64,000 nucleotides of DNA from Pomphorhynchus laevis (Eukaryota > Acanthocephala > Palaeacanthocephala > Echinorhynchida > Pomphorhynchidae), in contig WNNJ02001889.1 in assembly GCA_012934845.2 (NCBI GenBank), positions 1-64,000 of the forward strand, read 5' to 3'. Each line of letters starts with the position of its first letter. Position 1 is the first letter of the stretch. This document shows positions 31,490 to 43,710 of this stretch, in pieces. A program made the position numbers and the translations under genes. The notes beneath the pieces were generated by a model. It was given only the letters and a program-made list of their open reading frames with translations. It was not told where the DNA came from and did not search any database.

Positions 31490-34400
31490 CTTAATGGATG
31501 AACCGAACGCATGAATAACAGCCTTCAATACCTGACAAACACCGAGACCTCAAGACAGATCGGTAAGGTCGCTTGCCTCCAGGCTTCGAAGAAGCACGGC
31601 GGACGTCGAGAGAGAGTTGATTCCAGGCGAATAAGGCGACGAGGAGGGATCGGAGATCGTAGTTGTTAGAGTAATTGTGAACGAGGAGTAAGAGGGAATG
31701 ACGGGAACGCAGCGATAGCGAGGTGGGGCATGTGTCGTATAAGATAGGAAGGTTGATGAACGATGGGGAGTCGACAGCGATGAGACTTAAAGTTACGAGA
31801 AGAAGGCGGAGTTTTATGCGGATGTGGATGGTGGGCCAGGAGAGTTGGGCAAGATATGTGGATGTGTGGTCGAAGCGACGGAGACGAAAGAGCACTCGAA
31901 CGGCGGTGTTGATTATTCGTTGTAGGGGTAGGATGAATGGATTTTGGAGAATTGGCGAAAAGGCTAAGGCAGTAATCGATTTTAGGGAAAAGAAGCGATG
32001 AAAGAAGAGACATACAAGAACGGAAGTCGATAAGGGGGCGGATACGGCGGATGTCACGGAGAATTAAGTTAGACGAGTGAACCTTGTCACGGACGAAGTG
32101 TGTAAGGGAAAGGTGATCATCGAAATGGAAGCCTAAAAAAGTGAGATAGATGAGTATGTCATCCACATTATTTTGGCGTAGAACGAGATGGAGATGGAGA
32201 GACATGAAGTTAGGCAGAAATGGAGTATGCGAGGCGGGTGCATGAGCATGATAAACATCGGCGTAGACGTTAAAGGAGAAAGGTTTGATAAATGGAGAGA
32301 GATCGCCAAGCAGAAGAGAGAAAAGCAGGGTACCTAAGACTGAATTTTGTGGGACCCCTCAAAAAATAGGAATGGGAAGGGAGGATGACGATTAGAACAT
32401 ACGCGATAGGAAAGGTCGGATAGAAATGAGGCAGACCATGTTACGGAGGAGGAAGAACAGCCGTAATCATAACGAAGGCGAGAAAGAAGGACGGAGTGGT
32501 CGACAATGTCAAACGCAAAGGAGAAGTCGAGGGAGATGAGAACACTAAATAGAGCATTGTCTCGAGAAATGAGTAAGTCGTTGTAAACTTTCATGCAGGC
32601 GACTTCTGTGGAGTGATTAGAGCGAAAAGCGGATTGGAAAGGAAGGTACAGATTAAATGAGGAGAGATAAGCGTTGATCTTTATTAAGATGAGGCGTTCT
32701 AAGAGCTTAGAAAGAGTTGAGGCGTTCTAAGAGATTAGAAAGAGTAGGGAGTAGTTAAATTTGGCGATAGCTAGAAGGAAGGGGTCTAGCGATTGTTTCT
32801 TTAAGAGAAGACCAACGATTACGGATTTCCAGTGCCAATGGAAGATATGATTGCGGATGGACGAGTTAAACAAGGTTATGAGAAAAGGGGATATCGATGA
32901 ACATATTTATTTAAGTATGTGAGTTGGCAGGGGATCGACAGGTGAGGTTTTGTTGGGAAAGGACATGAGGACAGATAAGACTTCGGTAGGTGAGACAGGA
33001 AGATGATAGAGTTCCGGAGATGATGAGGCTAGGCGGGACAGAGTGGGATAGGATGGAGACCGGGGTGTGATAGAGCAAAGTGGATACTTTGGTCTAGAGA
33101 AACAACGAATAATTATGGGAATTGATGTTGCAAGGCGAAGAGGAGAGAGCAAGGATTGAGTTAAAAGTATGCCAGAGAGTCTTAGAGTTGAATGAAGTGA
33201 TGAATTTATGCTGCCAGAAGGAGTTGCATTTGGTACGTAGTAAGTTGAGATGAGACCGGAGAAGAGCAAGATTGGAATCACGGAAAGACGGAGTGATCGA
33301 GCGGATATCACGTCTGAGAAAGCAGTGATAGACTCGAAAAGCATGACGGAGTAGACGCTTTGAGAGTAGGCATTGGATGTCAAACCATGGGGCACGTTGC
33401 AAGCGACGGTGTAGGTGGGGCTTGAATGACAAGAGAAGATCGAGAGTGGATGCGAGTTCAGAGCCGAAAAGAAAGGCGAGATCGGGAGGAGAAAAATATG
33501 TTATTGTGCGATAGGATAGAGACGATTTGAGTAAGGCAGAGCGGAGAAGGTGGGTCAAGATTTCTCCAAGGGCGATGTAGGATTGTAGGTGTGTGAGGAG
33601 GGGCGTGGTTGTGAGTTAGATCAAGGGTGACGAGAAAGTGATCGGATAGACCAAGATCGGAGATGGACAGTGAGGTGTAGTTTATTTAAGTGTGGGGGCA
33701 GTGGAGATGGGTTTGTAGTTATAGTTAGATAGAATGTTGATGAACTAGATGGACTCGGTTGAAAAGGGGCAGTCGAGGCGGATGTTAAAGTCGCCAAGAA
33801 CAATTAATGGGATGGAGGACAAAGAACGGTGTGACATAAGGTCAGCGAGGTCGGTAAAAAATAAGGAGGTAAGAGCAGGTAATCGGTAAAAAATAAGGAG
33901 GTAAGAGCAGGTGAACCAGGACGGTATACAATGGCGAGATCTAGTGATCGGGTTAGATAAACGACAAGTGAACAGTTTAAAAGTGCAAGGACTGAAAGGG
34001 GAAGTGATTTTGCGATTAGACGCGGGGTGACGGGCGAATGCGACTATGTCGCCATGATTAGAGAATTTTGAATGTCGTAAGCTGATGGGGGCGAGCGGAT
34101 TCGACTATTGAGCAACCGGCAGATAGCATACGGCGGATGGAGAGGTCATCAGAATCAGAGTGCCATGATTCGGTGAGGCAGAAGAGATCGATGGATTGCT
34201 TGGTGAATAAGTTGAGGATAAGATCGGGTTTATTGAGAATGGATCTAGTGTTGAGGCCGAGGCGGAAACCGTGTGTGGTGGTGATAGGGGATATTGGAGA
34301 AAACACATAGGGGATATGCAGCGCCATCGAATTTTTGGGCGGGTGTGGACAACTTGAAAATTCCCGTCGATGTTTCGGGTGGAGAGAGATGTTTTGCCGT

Positions 34401-34870
34401 TTTCCTCGTGACGGCGTTTTTTGATGCGGGCAGATGAGAGTTAGCAATTTCGGAGGGGTGCCATCGGGGAAAATGCAAGTGGCTGAAGAGGACATGAGTT
34501 TGAATCGTTGGGAGAGGACAGAAGACGCGTGAGAGCGATGCTTGAAAACAATTTATAGGAGAGGGACTGGGTAGGATAAGATTGAGATTTGTTTGGACGG
34601 ATGAATGAGACAGGAGAGATTTTGTAGAAAAAGAATGGTTTATCCGCAGTACCAAGATACGACATGATGGATCTGAATGCAGAAAAATCGTGGTCAAGAC
34701 GTGCTTGTGAATATAAGGAGGTGGAAGGTGTGATATTAGTGACGATGACGAAACGATTGCGAGAAGGAAAGCGTTTCCGTAAAGGAGGACGAGTAACGTG
34801 AGTTGGTGTGATCACGATATGATAACTGGGAGTTAAACTGGATGCTAAACTGTTGCAGAACGGCCTTAAC
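31490..34870 (-). mobile_element. L2-like LINE, near full length but decayed
   Basis: Minus strand from 34870. 34875-34245 is a leader/N-terminal region resembling 38191-38760. 34308-34058 carries endonuclease motifs (DLFCLTESWHSDSDDLSIRR). 33560-33094 holds the EN/RT linker (PWFDIQCLLSKRLLRHAFRVY). 33395-32907 has PVSPTEVLSVLMSFPNKTSP. 32594-32334 has LDFSFAFDIVDHSVLLSRL (RT motif A). 32260-31490 is the remainder. Frames change many times. A 32-bp tandem duplication (AATAAGGAGGTAAGAGCAGG) sits at about 33852-33912. Same family as 21610-23767, 37730-39016 and 44240-45590. Confidence 0.8.
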
Positions 34871-35760
34871 CGCATTTATGAATGGAGTGAAGCAACTCAG
34901 ATGAAGTTAAATATAAGTAAATGCGTATGTTTGAGATTAGCTAGCGTTGGGATCGATCATAGTTACCACATTGGAGGAAAGATACTTACTATTGTGTCGA
35001 AACAATAGGATTTGGATGTAATAATATACAAGACACTAAAAACACGTCTGAATAATGACTTTACTCACATAAGGCAGTTCGAGCCTTGTATTGCATCAAA
35101 AATTGCTTCTCGAGAATGAACCATTATGCCTTCAAACTCCTTAGTTGTTCTTTGATTCGTCCACATCTTGAGTGTTGCATTCAAGCTATTTTTCTATGCG
35201 TTAGAAACGAAATTACCGATTTTGAATCAGTATTTCGTCGCGGGTCTCGAATTTGCTTCCATAATTTTTAATTATGAAAGCAAATTTTTAATTACCTTGT
35301 TGACTAATTTTTAATTACTTTGTTGTCAGTTTTCTTTTTATATTTTAAATTGTGAAGGTGTCTATTGAGCTATGCTCGCTGACATTCTAGTAATAATAAT
35401 TTGTATTCATATGAGGACAGGTTATACTTGTTAAGTTTATGTTCAATAAGACAAAGACTACTGTATCTTGATCTCTTGGCAATGTGGGCAGTTCTCAATT
35501 CATTTAAAGGATATTCCATAAATGTTATAAAGTTTAGAACTACAAATTGTCGTGGACATGGCCTAACCCTCTATAAATTTCCACCTGGCAAAAATCCTTG
35601 AATAATAAGACACTCCCATCGTGTAATCAACATTTGGAATGCACTACTTGAGGAACTTGCTTGTGACTCCTTCTATTCACATATTAAACTTTAAGTTATG
35701 AAATGGATTCATAACAGCTTGAACCATCAATCAGTGTTGAACTACCCATTCGGCTGATTA
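34850..35760 (+). mobile_element. CR1-like LINE, RT 3' part and C-terminus, heavily decayed
   Basis: Scraps on the plus strand: YEWSEATQMKLNISKCVCL (about 34880), IRPHLECCIQAIF (35156), the FRRGSRICF string and, at the end, MKWIHNSLNHQSVLNYPFG. These correspond to WCDSTGLRLNVDKCVL, VRPHLEYCIQACF and the C-terminus of the CR1 at 49831-50796. Many stops and frame changes. Confidence 0.75.
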
Positions 35761-36378
35761 CATTCTACACTTCTTTTATTTTTTAATTTTTCAAATATTA
35801 ACAGTAAACAGACTAAACAACTATTTGCGGATTTATCTCCTACTCTATAATTATAGCATCTACTAACGGGAACATAATCCTCCCAAGTTTACATTAAGCA
35901 TATGAAAGTTTCCACGATAACTAAACCATCTTTCTTGCACAATTTTATATAGTTTAGCAGAAAGGATTGAATATAGACAGTTGAGAACAGGGGCCAGATA
36001 AAATATAACTTTAGGTTACTGATTTTCTGGTCAATGGATACCCATAAATAATCACAATCGGATGAAGAATCACTAGACTTATTTACTTTTACAATTAAGG
36101 ATTCGGTTATATAAAGGGCAACATCACCACCTCTACGGCTATTTAAGTATTAAAAAATTCTTTTGAACAATTTATTGTAGCGTTGCTGTATGTACTCATT
36201 GCGTTATTTGTATAAATTTTACTTATAAAAAGTTAATAGCGTAAAAATCTATAATGTATTAGTTGATTTAAAAACTAAATACTCATAATCATTTTTTCAA
36301 ATAATCTATTTTTTTTATTTTTTGGTTTAATTTTTCAATTTTTATTTTTATTTTATTTTTCTAATAATATAGCAATCC
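35761..36378. other. Spacer with no clear gene
   Basis: About 35950-36150 may be further LINE debris: on the minus strand, frames resemble endonuclease residues with RRGGDVALYI near 36110-36140. The rest is AT-rich 3' flank of the minus-strand gene, with AATAAA-like strings at about 36340-36360. Confidence 0.4.
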
Positions 36379-36939
36379 TTAATCATTTTTTCTGTCGTCT
36401 AAAAATTTCTCAATTTCATCGAACATGCTCATAATACCGTCTAATTGTCTATGCACTGATTGCAGCGACGATTTTATTTCTTTCTGGATTTGATGGCACT
36501 GTACACGCTTTTCAACTTCTCTTCGATATTTAATTATGCAAGGATCCAGTGACTTAAGTTCAACTAGTATACTTGCTCCGGCATTGTCAATACATTTTTG
36601 CTGATTGGTAATTTCGTAAATTACCTCATGAATAAACTTTTGGACCGATTCTACCGCCGCATCGACGGTGGTTTTGTTCAGTTGACGACATTCCATAGGA
36701 ACACATAATCGGCTATCCAGAAGATCGATTATTGACTTCTGCGCAGAATTCTTAATTAATGGTTTTGAAATTTGCTGAATATCGAAATGACTCTTAATTC
36801 TATTGTCATTTTCACGTTGATCAACATCTTTATTGCACGATGAATCGGTAATGGAAGTGGAGCGATTTTGTATATTACCCATTTTGATATTTGCTGCTAT
36901 AAAATCGGCAAATTTTCGATGCGATTTGGATATGAACAA
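36379..36939 (-). CDS. Small coiled-coil protein, possibly BORCS5-like
   Basis: A single frame of 187 codons from Met at 36939. A second Met at 36882 begins MGNIQNRSTS, which fits an N-myristoylation signal, and its context (CAAAATGGG) is a good start. I favour 36882, giving about 168 residues. Following residues FDIQQISKPLIKNSAQ and LLDSR recall the EIPTFQPLL and LDS stretches of BORCS5 (myrlysin). That protein is a myristoylated subunit of the BORC complex, which links lysosomes to kinesin. The remainder is helical with heptads (VESVQKFIHEVIYEI, SLQSVHRQLDGIMSMF), as in that family. Identity is low, so another myristoylated coiled-coil protein is possible. Poly(A)-like AATAAA strings follow the stop. 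It may be intron-free or the last exon. Confidence 0.55.
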   Translation of the reverse strand: MFISKSHRKFADFIAANIKMGNIQNRSTSITDSSCNKDVDQRENDNRIKSHFDIQQISKPLIKNSAQKSIIDLLDSRLCVPMECRQLNKTTVDAAVESVQKFIHEVIYEITNQQKCIDNAGASILVELKSLDPCIIKYRREVEKRVQCHQIQKEIKSSLQSVHRQLDGIMSMFDEIEKFLDDRKND

Positions 36940-37730
36940 GGAAAGTGTGATCTTCTGAAAACAATTTTCTATAGTTTATCTTATTATCTTCACAGCAGTG
37001 TCTCCACAGGTAACTATACAGGGAGAGTTTCAATAGTTTATCTAACAAGAATTTTGCGTATTTTTCTAAAATTTTATAATATCTTTATAAGTACAATATT
37101 TTAGTCAGAATACCGATTTAAAGTTAATCAGTTTTTCTAGAAAAACTCCGATTAAGGTGCGAATCACTAATATTAGGAAACGATTTAAGCATTTCATAAT
37201 AGAATGTTTAGGATTTCCCTCTATCTTTCAGGTCGCGAGACTTAAACACGGATTAAACTAATTACTACTTTTAAAGGAATTGAATAAATGATTTGCTTTT
37301 GATTTTAAATAAAACAAACGCATCAGGGCCCGGCATGTAAATTGCAACCACTCTCTTCCCATAACTATAAACATAATATTAATTTGATAATATCAGAGTT
37401 AGTAATGAAACACCCAAGTATTATTCGAAGTGCGTAACTTCCTATACTACTTTAAAGGCATCTTATTGAAAGCGAGAGTGACTAACTGAGCGTAGCCGAG
37501 ACAACAAATAAACGTAAGAATCCTTAAAGTTTGAATGTTTTATTCATACCTTTAAAAGTTTGAAAAATAATTAACATACATTCTAGATTATTCCTGTCAA
37601 TTCCAGATTTTTCCTGTCAATTCCGCTTGCTACGCTCGCGGATTGAGCTTAATCTCTCGATAAGCTCAGATAGATCGTCTCGCTGCGCTCGCCAATCAGT
37701 TACAGTAACAAATCTAACAGCTTCAACGCA
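36940..37730. other. AT-rich spacer
   Basis: No coding region recognised. 37470-37740 contains repeated GC-richer strings of CGCT/GCGAG type (CGCTTGCTACGCTCGCGG, CTCGCTGCGCTCGCC) of the kind seen at element ends. Confidence 0.4.
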
Positions 37731-39016
37731 CAAGGACGTTAATGGGAAGACGTAAGAAAACAGCTAAGACCGACAAACTATGCACAACTGCAATTACAGT
37801 GCTCGACACACGACTGCAGCGTCTAAACAACAATCGCCTGCGACAACAATAAGTCTAAAGAAGACTCGCTATGTGATTTTGTACCAACAAACTAATCCGC
37901 AATAAGCACATATCAACATCAAACACGTCCACTCAAACTACCACCATCGTTTCCACTGTCTTTTCTCCACCCACCGGCCCTGCCACCATATACACTTCCC
38001 GTTCCATGTAATCTTCACTCCCCGACACCTACATCCCGTCCTTACTGTCTCGTTTCCCAATAACTTACATCCATCAATCAAAATCACCTCCACCAACCTC
38101 CACAATCCTTCCACTACAAATCCTCTCATCACATAACCACATAACCTTTCCTCACATCGCTTGCCACCCTCTTTATTATAATTATCCTCTATGTCTCCCG
38201 CCGTCGAACCAACTTCCTACAAATCCTCAACTGACAGCTCTCCTATCGTGATATCAACCAATCACGTCACTCGTCCTCCTTTACGGAAGCGCTTTCCGTC
38301 TCGCGATCGTTGCGTCATCGTAAATAATATCACTCCTTCCACCTCTTCTCCACAAGCACGCCTCGACCACGATGTTTCCGCCTTCAGATTCATCCTCTCG
38401 TCTCTTGTTCTAGCGGATAAACCATCCTTTTTCAACAAAATCTCTCCTGTCGCATTCATCCGTCTAAACAAATCTTCTCAATCTAATCCTTCTAAGCCCC
38501 TCTCCTAAAAATTGTTTTCAAGCATCACTCTCACGCGTCTTGTCATTTTTAAACACTATAAACTCCTATCATCTTTAACCACTAGAATTTTCCCCGATCG
38601 CATCCCTTCTGAAATCGCTCAACTCTCTTCTGTCCGCATCGAAAAACGCCGTCGTGAGGAAAACGGCGAAACATCTCTCTCCATTCTAAATCTTAGAAGG
38701 AAATTTTCAAGTTGTCTACACCTGCCCCAAAATTCAATAACGCTCCATCTCCCCTATGTGTCTTCTTGGCTAGACTCTTTCGCCACCACACACGGTTTCC
38801 CCCTCGACCTCTTCAACACTAGATCTTTTCTCAATAAATCCGATCTTATCCTCAACCTATTCACCAAGCAATCCATCGATCTCTTCTGCCTCACCGAATC
38901 CTGGCACTCAGATTCCGACGACCTTTCCATTCGCCGTCTGCTCTCTGCCGGTTGATCACTTGTCGAATCCGCCCCCCCCTCGCCTTAGCTCATCCCCTTC
39001 TAAATTCTCTTAATAT
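37730..39016 (+). mobile_element. L2-like LINE, 5' part (leader and endonuclease start)
   Basis: Plus-strand frames 38191-38508 and 38512-38955 match the opening of the L2 copy at 34870-34058. Shared peptides include NHVTRPPLRKRFPSR, ARLDHDVSAFRFILSSL and the endonuclease motif DLFCLTESWHSDSDDLSIRR. The upstream 37900-38190 is a C/T-rich leader. The copy stops soon after the first endonuclease motif. One frame change separates the two frames. Confidence 0.75.
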
Positions 39017-39339
39017 TCTCAAAAATATTATACTATGACATTTATAAGACCAATTTGAGGATAACTACTAATTTGTAAATAATAGTTTGGATATAAAAAA
39101 AAACAAAAAAATAAAATTATTACTTTTTTTATTAGTATACAACAGCTACTGTATCGCCGCGAACTATATCGCCGCGAACAAACAGCATTCTGCCATTTTT
39201 ATAATATTGGGACTCATTTGCGGGTAACCCCGAATTGTTATTTATACAAATAAATTTGATTATTAAAAAAGTATACAACAGCTTATAAGTGGTGGCTCGT
39301 TTGGCTGGATCTCAATGTAACAGTACAATGTCAGTAAAG

Positions 39340-40256
39340 CAAAAAGCAATCCAAATCAGGCTCGACATCCTATGAGAGCGATACACTATTCAACGCACGC
39401 CGAAATTCTCGGATGTTCCGGCATTCAATTGCAGATAACTGAAGCCTGTTCCAATTGTTTATTGCTCGATCTCTATTATCCTGATAATGTCGATGTACTT
39501 TTCCACTATGTTTGAGCGTTAGTCGATGACCACGTAACTGCTTGGAGTTGCGTAGGCAAAACATGAAGTTGAGGGGATGAGTGGGCGATAAATTGCTCTC
39601 TATACCAGCATAAGATCAGCTTTTACTAAACTTTCACAAACCGTTGAAATACTTAGGATTTCTAACTTCCGGTCAAACGGCAGGTCTTCGACATCGGAAA
39701 CAAGACGAGTAGCCGACCAAAGAATCGATTCGTAAGCCACAATGTTCTTGCGCAGATGTAAATACGCTGCGGTAGATGCGTATATCATGTGAGATTAGTT
39801 TAGGGCCTTGTATATTATTATCAAGCTACATACCTCAGTGACCAAAGGTTCGTCTAATTATGCGAATAGTACGACAGTAATTTATCGAAACTTTATTTAC
39901 GTTAGCGCTCATATCGAGCGTATCAATCGTAGATACCCCTAAATCATCGATTTTATCTGTAGAATCAATCGACATGTTTCCAATTTGATAAGATCAACGA
40001 ATATCCGGGGAACCGATCCGCATATGTCTACATTTAGTCGCGTTTATCATCAGCCCATTGGATATACACCATTTATTTATGGAATCCAGGTCTTTTTGAA
40101 GAGTGCTAACATCGAACTCATCAATGATTCGCCTCCAAACCTTAAGATCATCTGCATAGGTAACACATTTTAACGTTTAACTGTTTGTGATATCATTTAC
40201 ATATATATTAAAGAGAGTTGAACTAATGACTGATCCCTGCGGAACGCCTGTGTGGT
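39340..40256 (-). mobile_element. CR1-like LINE, RT motif C to C-terminus (minus)
   Basis: Minus strand from 40256: a GVPQG-like SQGSVIS, then VTYADDLKVWRRI (RT motif C, about 40150), WCISNGLMINATKC, IGNMSIDSTDKIDDLGV. Two open pieces follow, 39788-39600 (ESILWSATRLVSDVEDL) and 39564-39370 (QLRGHRLTLKHSGKVHRH, INNWNRLQLS). This is a different subfamily from the 49.8-54.2 kb CR1. Stops and shifts are present. Confidence 0.8.
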
Positions 40257-40399
40257 AACTGTATAACTATATTCATTTATTGAATTATTCATATTTACCT
40301 TAAGTTACCTCCTTATTTGTAGATAGTTAAATAAAGCCTTTCATGTTCGTTCTTTCTGACTACTAAAGTAAAGTCACTACAATTTATTCAACTATTTCT

Positions 40400-41945
40400 C
40401 TCGATCTCCAATCAAATGGATTCTTTAATGAAACCTGCTCGTTTTATTGGTACTTTAAGCACAACCACGGCTGAATGGAGGCATTGGCGCCGAATGTTCG
40501 ATAATTGTGTGGCGGAGTTGGAAGTTGGTCATCCTCATAGAACAATCAACAAGTTACGGCTTTTGACAAATTATATATCAGCAAATGTGTTTGAAACGAT
40601 TTCTGATTGTAAAGACTACGATGAAGTCATTGCTATCCTCGAAGCAGCCTACGACAAACCTACGAATTCTGTTTTCGCTCGCTATACCTTGGCAACTTGC
40701 AAGCAACAATTAGAAGAGACTGTTGACGAATTCCTCGCAAATTTAAAGCGACTCGCCAGATCATGTAATTTTAAAGCAGTTTCCGCAGCTCAATACACAG
40801 ATGAAGCAATACGAGATGCCATACTTATAGGTTTGAAAAGTGGATAAATACGTCAACAGCTCCTCGAACGGGAGAATCTCAGACTAGATGATGCTATAGT
40901 AACGGCTCAAAGAAATGCTAAATCATTCGAATCTTCTCAAGGTTCCGACTTCTCTGCTCAAATATCGCAAAACGTCGATATAGATATCCGCCTAGATAAT
41001 AGAGACGATAATATCGCTGCTGCGAAAAGGTGGACAAAATCAAATGATTCCAAGTGTAGATTTTGTGGACGTCTTCCACACCGCAGACAGCAATGTCCAG
41101 CTCGTGACGCGACCTGCTTCAAGTGTGGAAAGCGTGGCCATTTTTAAAATGTCTGCCAAAGCCCGAATTCAAAATGCTAAGCAGCCTTCAAAAATACGCT
41201 CGCGTCATCTAATGTAATGATACTGATTTGTAATGATAGTTTAATACCCGTACGGTTGGATAGCTATTCGACGGCAGCTCTAATCGACTCTGGCAGTGTA
41301 AAGAGTTTTGTTCGATCTGATATAGTGGTTGCAGCAAAATTGCGAAAACAGCTATCTTCGGAAATGATCTTTATGGCGTCATCCGACTACTCGGTTCATA
41401 CGAAAGGACACTGTGTTGTAAACGTACGTATCGGTGGAAAGAAGTTTACTGCAATCAAACTGTTGGTTCTTCCGAACCTATGCTCTCCGGTTGTATTGGG
41501 ACAAGACTTTATGAGACTGAACACAACAGTGACATTTAATTTCACAAACGACAAGGACAGACCAAAACTAATACTATCGTCATTGCACTGTATGGAGATC
41601 ACGCCACCAACACTATTCTCCAAATTGTCTGATGATGTTCGACCGATTGCTACTAAGCCACGTAACTATGCTCTTGACGATCGAAAATTTATCAAAAACG
41701 AAATTCGATTCCTACTGAAAAATGGCATACTAGAAACTTCAACCTCGCCATGGAGAGCACAAGTATTAACTACGACTTCTAATAGACATAAACGTCGCAT
41801 GGTCGTGGATTATTCTGCAACTATCAACCGATTCACCTCCCCGACGCTTTTCCAATGTCCCGAATTTCAGTAATGATCAACGAATTGTCGAAATACAAAT
41901 ATTTCACTAAACTTGAATCGGCTTACTATCAATGTCCAGTGAGAG
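40400..41945 (+). mobile_element. Gypsy LTR retrotransposon fragment, CsRn1-like (fossil)
   Basis: Gag (from 40416), a pair of zinc knuckles (about 41061-41150), an aspartic protease with LIDSGS, and the first part of reverse transcriptase, in the usual Gypsy order. The knuckle pattern and gag resemble the CsRn1 clade known from flukes and insects. It is truncated on its right side at about 41945, and no LTR pair was recognised. It is broken, with a handful of breaks, and looks moderately old. Confidence 0.8.
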
Positions 41946-41983
41946 AAGATGAGAGATTTAATAGATGAAAGATGAGAGATTTG

Positions 41984-42010
41984 ACTAGTGCATCTTTTTG
42001 ATGCACTAGT
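41984..42010. repeat. Perfect hairpin at the Gypsy/Penelope junction
   Basis: ACTAGTGCATC (41984-41994) pairs with GATGCACTAGT (42000-42010) over a T5 loop. Immediately left, AGATGAGAGATTT occurs twice (41948 and 41970). Confidence 0.9.
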
Positions 42011-42326
42011 TACCAAACCAATAAGAACAAATTTTGATAAGATGGGTGTAGTCTATAAGGTTGGGTGTAGGGATTGTATAAGCATATACATTGGACAAAC
42101 TGGACGTACTCTAAAAACTAGATTGAAAGAACATAAGAAGGCACTCACAACATCAGCGCAGTCGGCATTAGCAGAACATGCTCATCAAACTGGTCATGAC
42201 ATCAACTTTGATCATGTGTCAGTTTTGATTTCTGAGCCTAACTTAAAACGCCGATTAGTTATGGAGGCTGTCGCTATAAAGATCCTCGAACCAAATTTGA
42301 ATGCCCAAAATGATGTGAGGTTTTAA
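42000..42326 (+). mobile_element. GIY-YIG endonuclease fragment of a third Penelope-like family
   Basis: One open frame encodes a complete-looking GIY-YIG domain: VVYKVGCRDCISIYIGQTGR with the Cys pair before YIG, then LKTRLKEHKK with the catalytic-type Arg, AEHAHQTGHDINFD (His-x-x-x-His area) and RLVMEAVAIK with the conserved Glu, ending near LEPNLNAQND. This order is typical of the C-terminal nuclease of Penelope-like elements. No RT is attached. It begins exactly at a hairpin next to the Gypsy break. Confidence 0.8.
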
Positions 42327-43300
42327 CCACGACTCTGTAAAAACAAGTATTTCAAAGGAGGTGCCATTAACCAGAGTGAGAACTTCGTCCATTTTATTAA
42401 TGAGACTTAAGGCATTCGAATATAAGTCCCGGAAGGCATGTGTGGAGTGTACTGGGTCGGAATACTCGTATCTCTTATCGACATTTACTGTCACTTCTTG
42501 AGTGGTTTCGTTGCGACACAAAGACTTCGCAGCTCCCTGATGTTTCCACCGTTGCTAATGGAACGAATCCAGAAACGAGTTGAAGTCATGCGTCACACTA
42601 CACGAAAATTTATGACGGTGAGGTTACGTTCACCGTTGGCTACTCTGATACTAATTCGCTCTTTGCTTGCTTCAATCGAGTTATGTTCTCGATCGAAAGA
42701 TCTCTGCGAAGGATCAATCCAGTACCTGCAATATGATAACCGTATTTTAAAGCTAATGTACACATATCGGGCGTTGCTAAGATGACCTTAAGAAGGCGTG
42801 GACTGTTACCTGATCTTATTTTCCCTAGTCTATAAAGGTGGAGAACTTTGAATTGCTGCAGCACAATAGAAGAACATGTGTGTGCTAGCTCAGAGAAGGA
42901 TGATTGTACAGCTTTGACGTCATGCTGTACTCGTAAATGGTTGATAGTAGCCGATTATTCTCTTACATTATCTATGATTAGACATTGTGACCTATTATAA
43001 GTCCGGCGAATAGAAGCAAGTAATAAGTTATTTAGGGAGACTGAATTGGAGTAAGATTTTAGAGATTTAAGTCGCAAGTAAGTTGGTTGTAAAGCACTCG
43101 GAGGTCACCTACATGATGTTATAGAGACAAACGAATCAGTGAAATGAGGTGTTTTCTCTTCGTAGTTCAGAGTGTTCGTGTCTAGATCTACACATTTTTC
43201 AGGTGAAGTTTGAAAAGTCTGATCAAATGCTAGGGGTGCTGTTGTAAATTGCAGTGGGAGATCCTTTCTTAACGCTGTGCAATAACATGAAGAGCTGGCG
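42255..43300 (-). mobile_element. CR1-like LINE, ORF1 end and ORF2 start (minus)
   Basis: 42864-42640 encodes LHLYRLGKIRSGNSPRLLKV, the RxGK...RPRLLKV signature near the end of CR1 ORF1, also present in the copy at 52937. 42521-42330 encodes LINKMDEVLTLVNGTSFEI and LVFTESWL, the first endonuclease motif of ORF2. ORF1 probably extends to about 43300-43540, but its N-terminal part is too decayed to delimit. The left end is cut by the GIY-YIG fragment. Confidence 0.65.
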
Positions 43301-43539
43301 CCGACTCTTCGCTTTTCTCCTCGACAGGTTCAGTTATATGCAATCGTGCGTCGTTACACACGCAATAACCACAAATGAAATGTTTACTTTAGTATCTCGC
43401 GATGTCATTTTTTCACCTTTAAGAGTGTCCAAACATCGCATCCCTGCTTGTCGCATCCAACTTCCAAATCAACGTAGCCATCGTCTGTCTGTTTTTTTTG
43501 AGTTTTCACTGATTTCATTGTTTGTCATGTCATTGTTTT

Positions 43540-43710
43540 AATTTTCACTATACCAATCTTCTAATTCAACTTGTATGTCAAGTATTTTTCAAACTTTCTT
43601 TTTGTATATATTTATCTCACAACCTTTTTATAATCTTGAACTAACAGGAATAATTAAGAATAATAATCAAGACAATTTATAACGTCCAAGACAATTTTTT
43701 AAGTAGATTT
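43540..43710. other. AT-rich spacer
   Basis: No feature seen apart from short AT strings. Confidence 0.4.
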
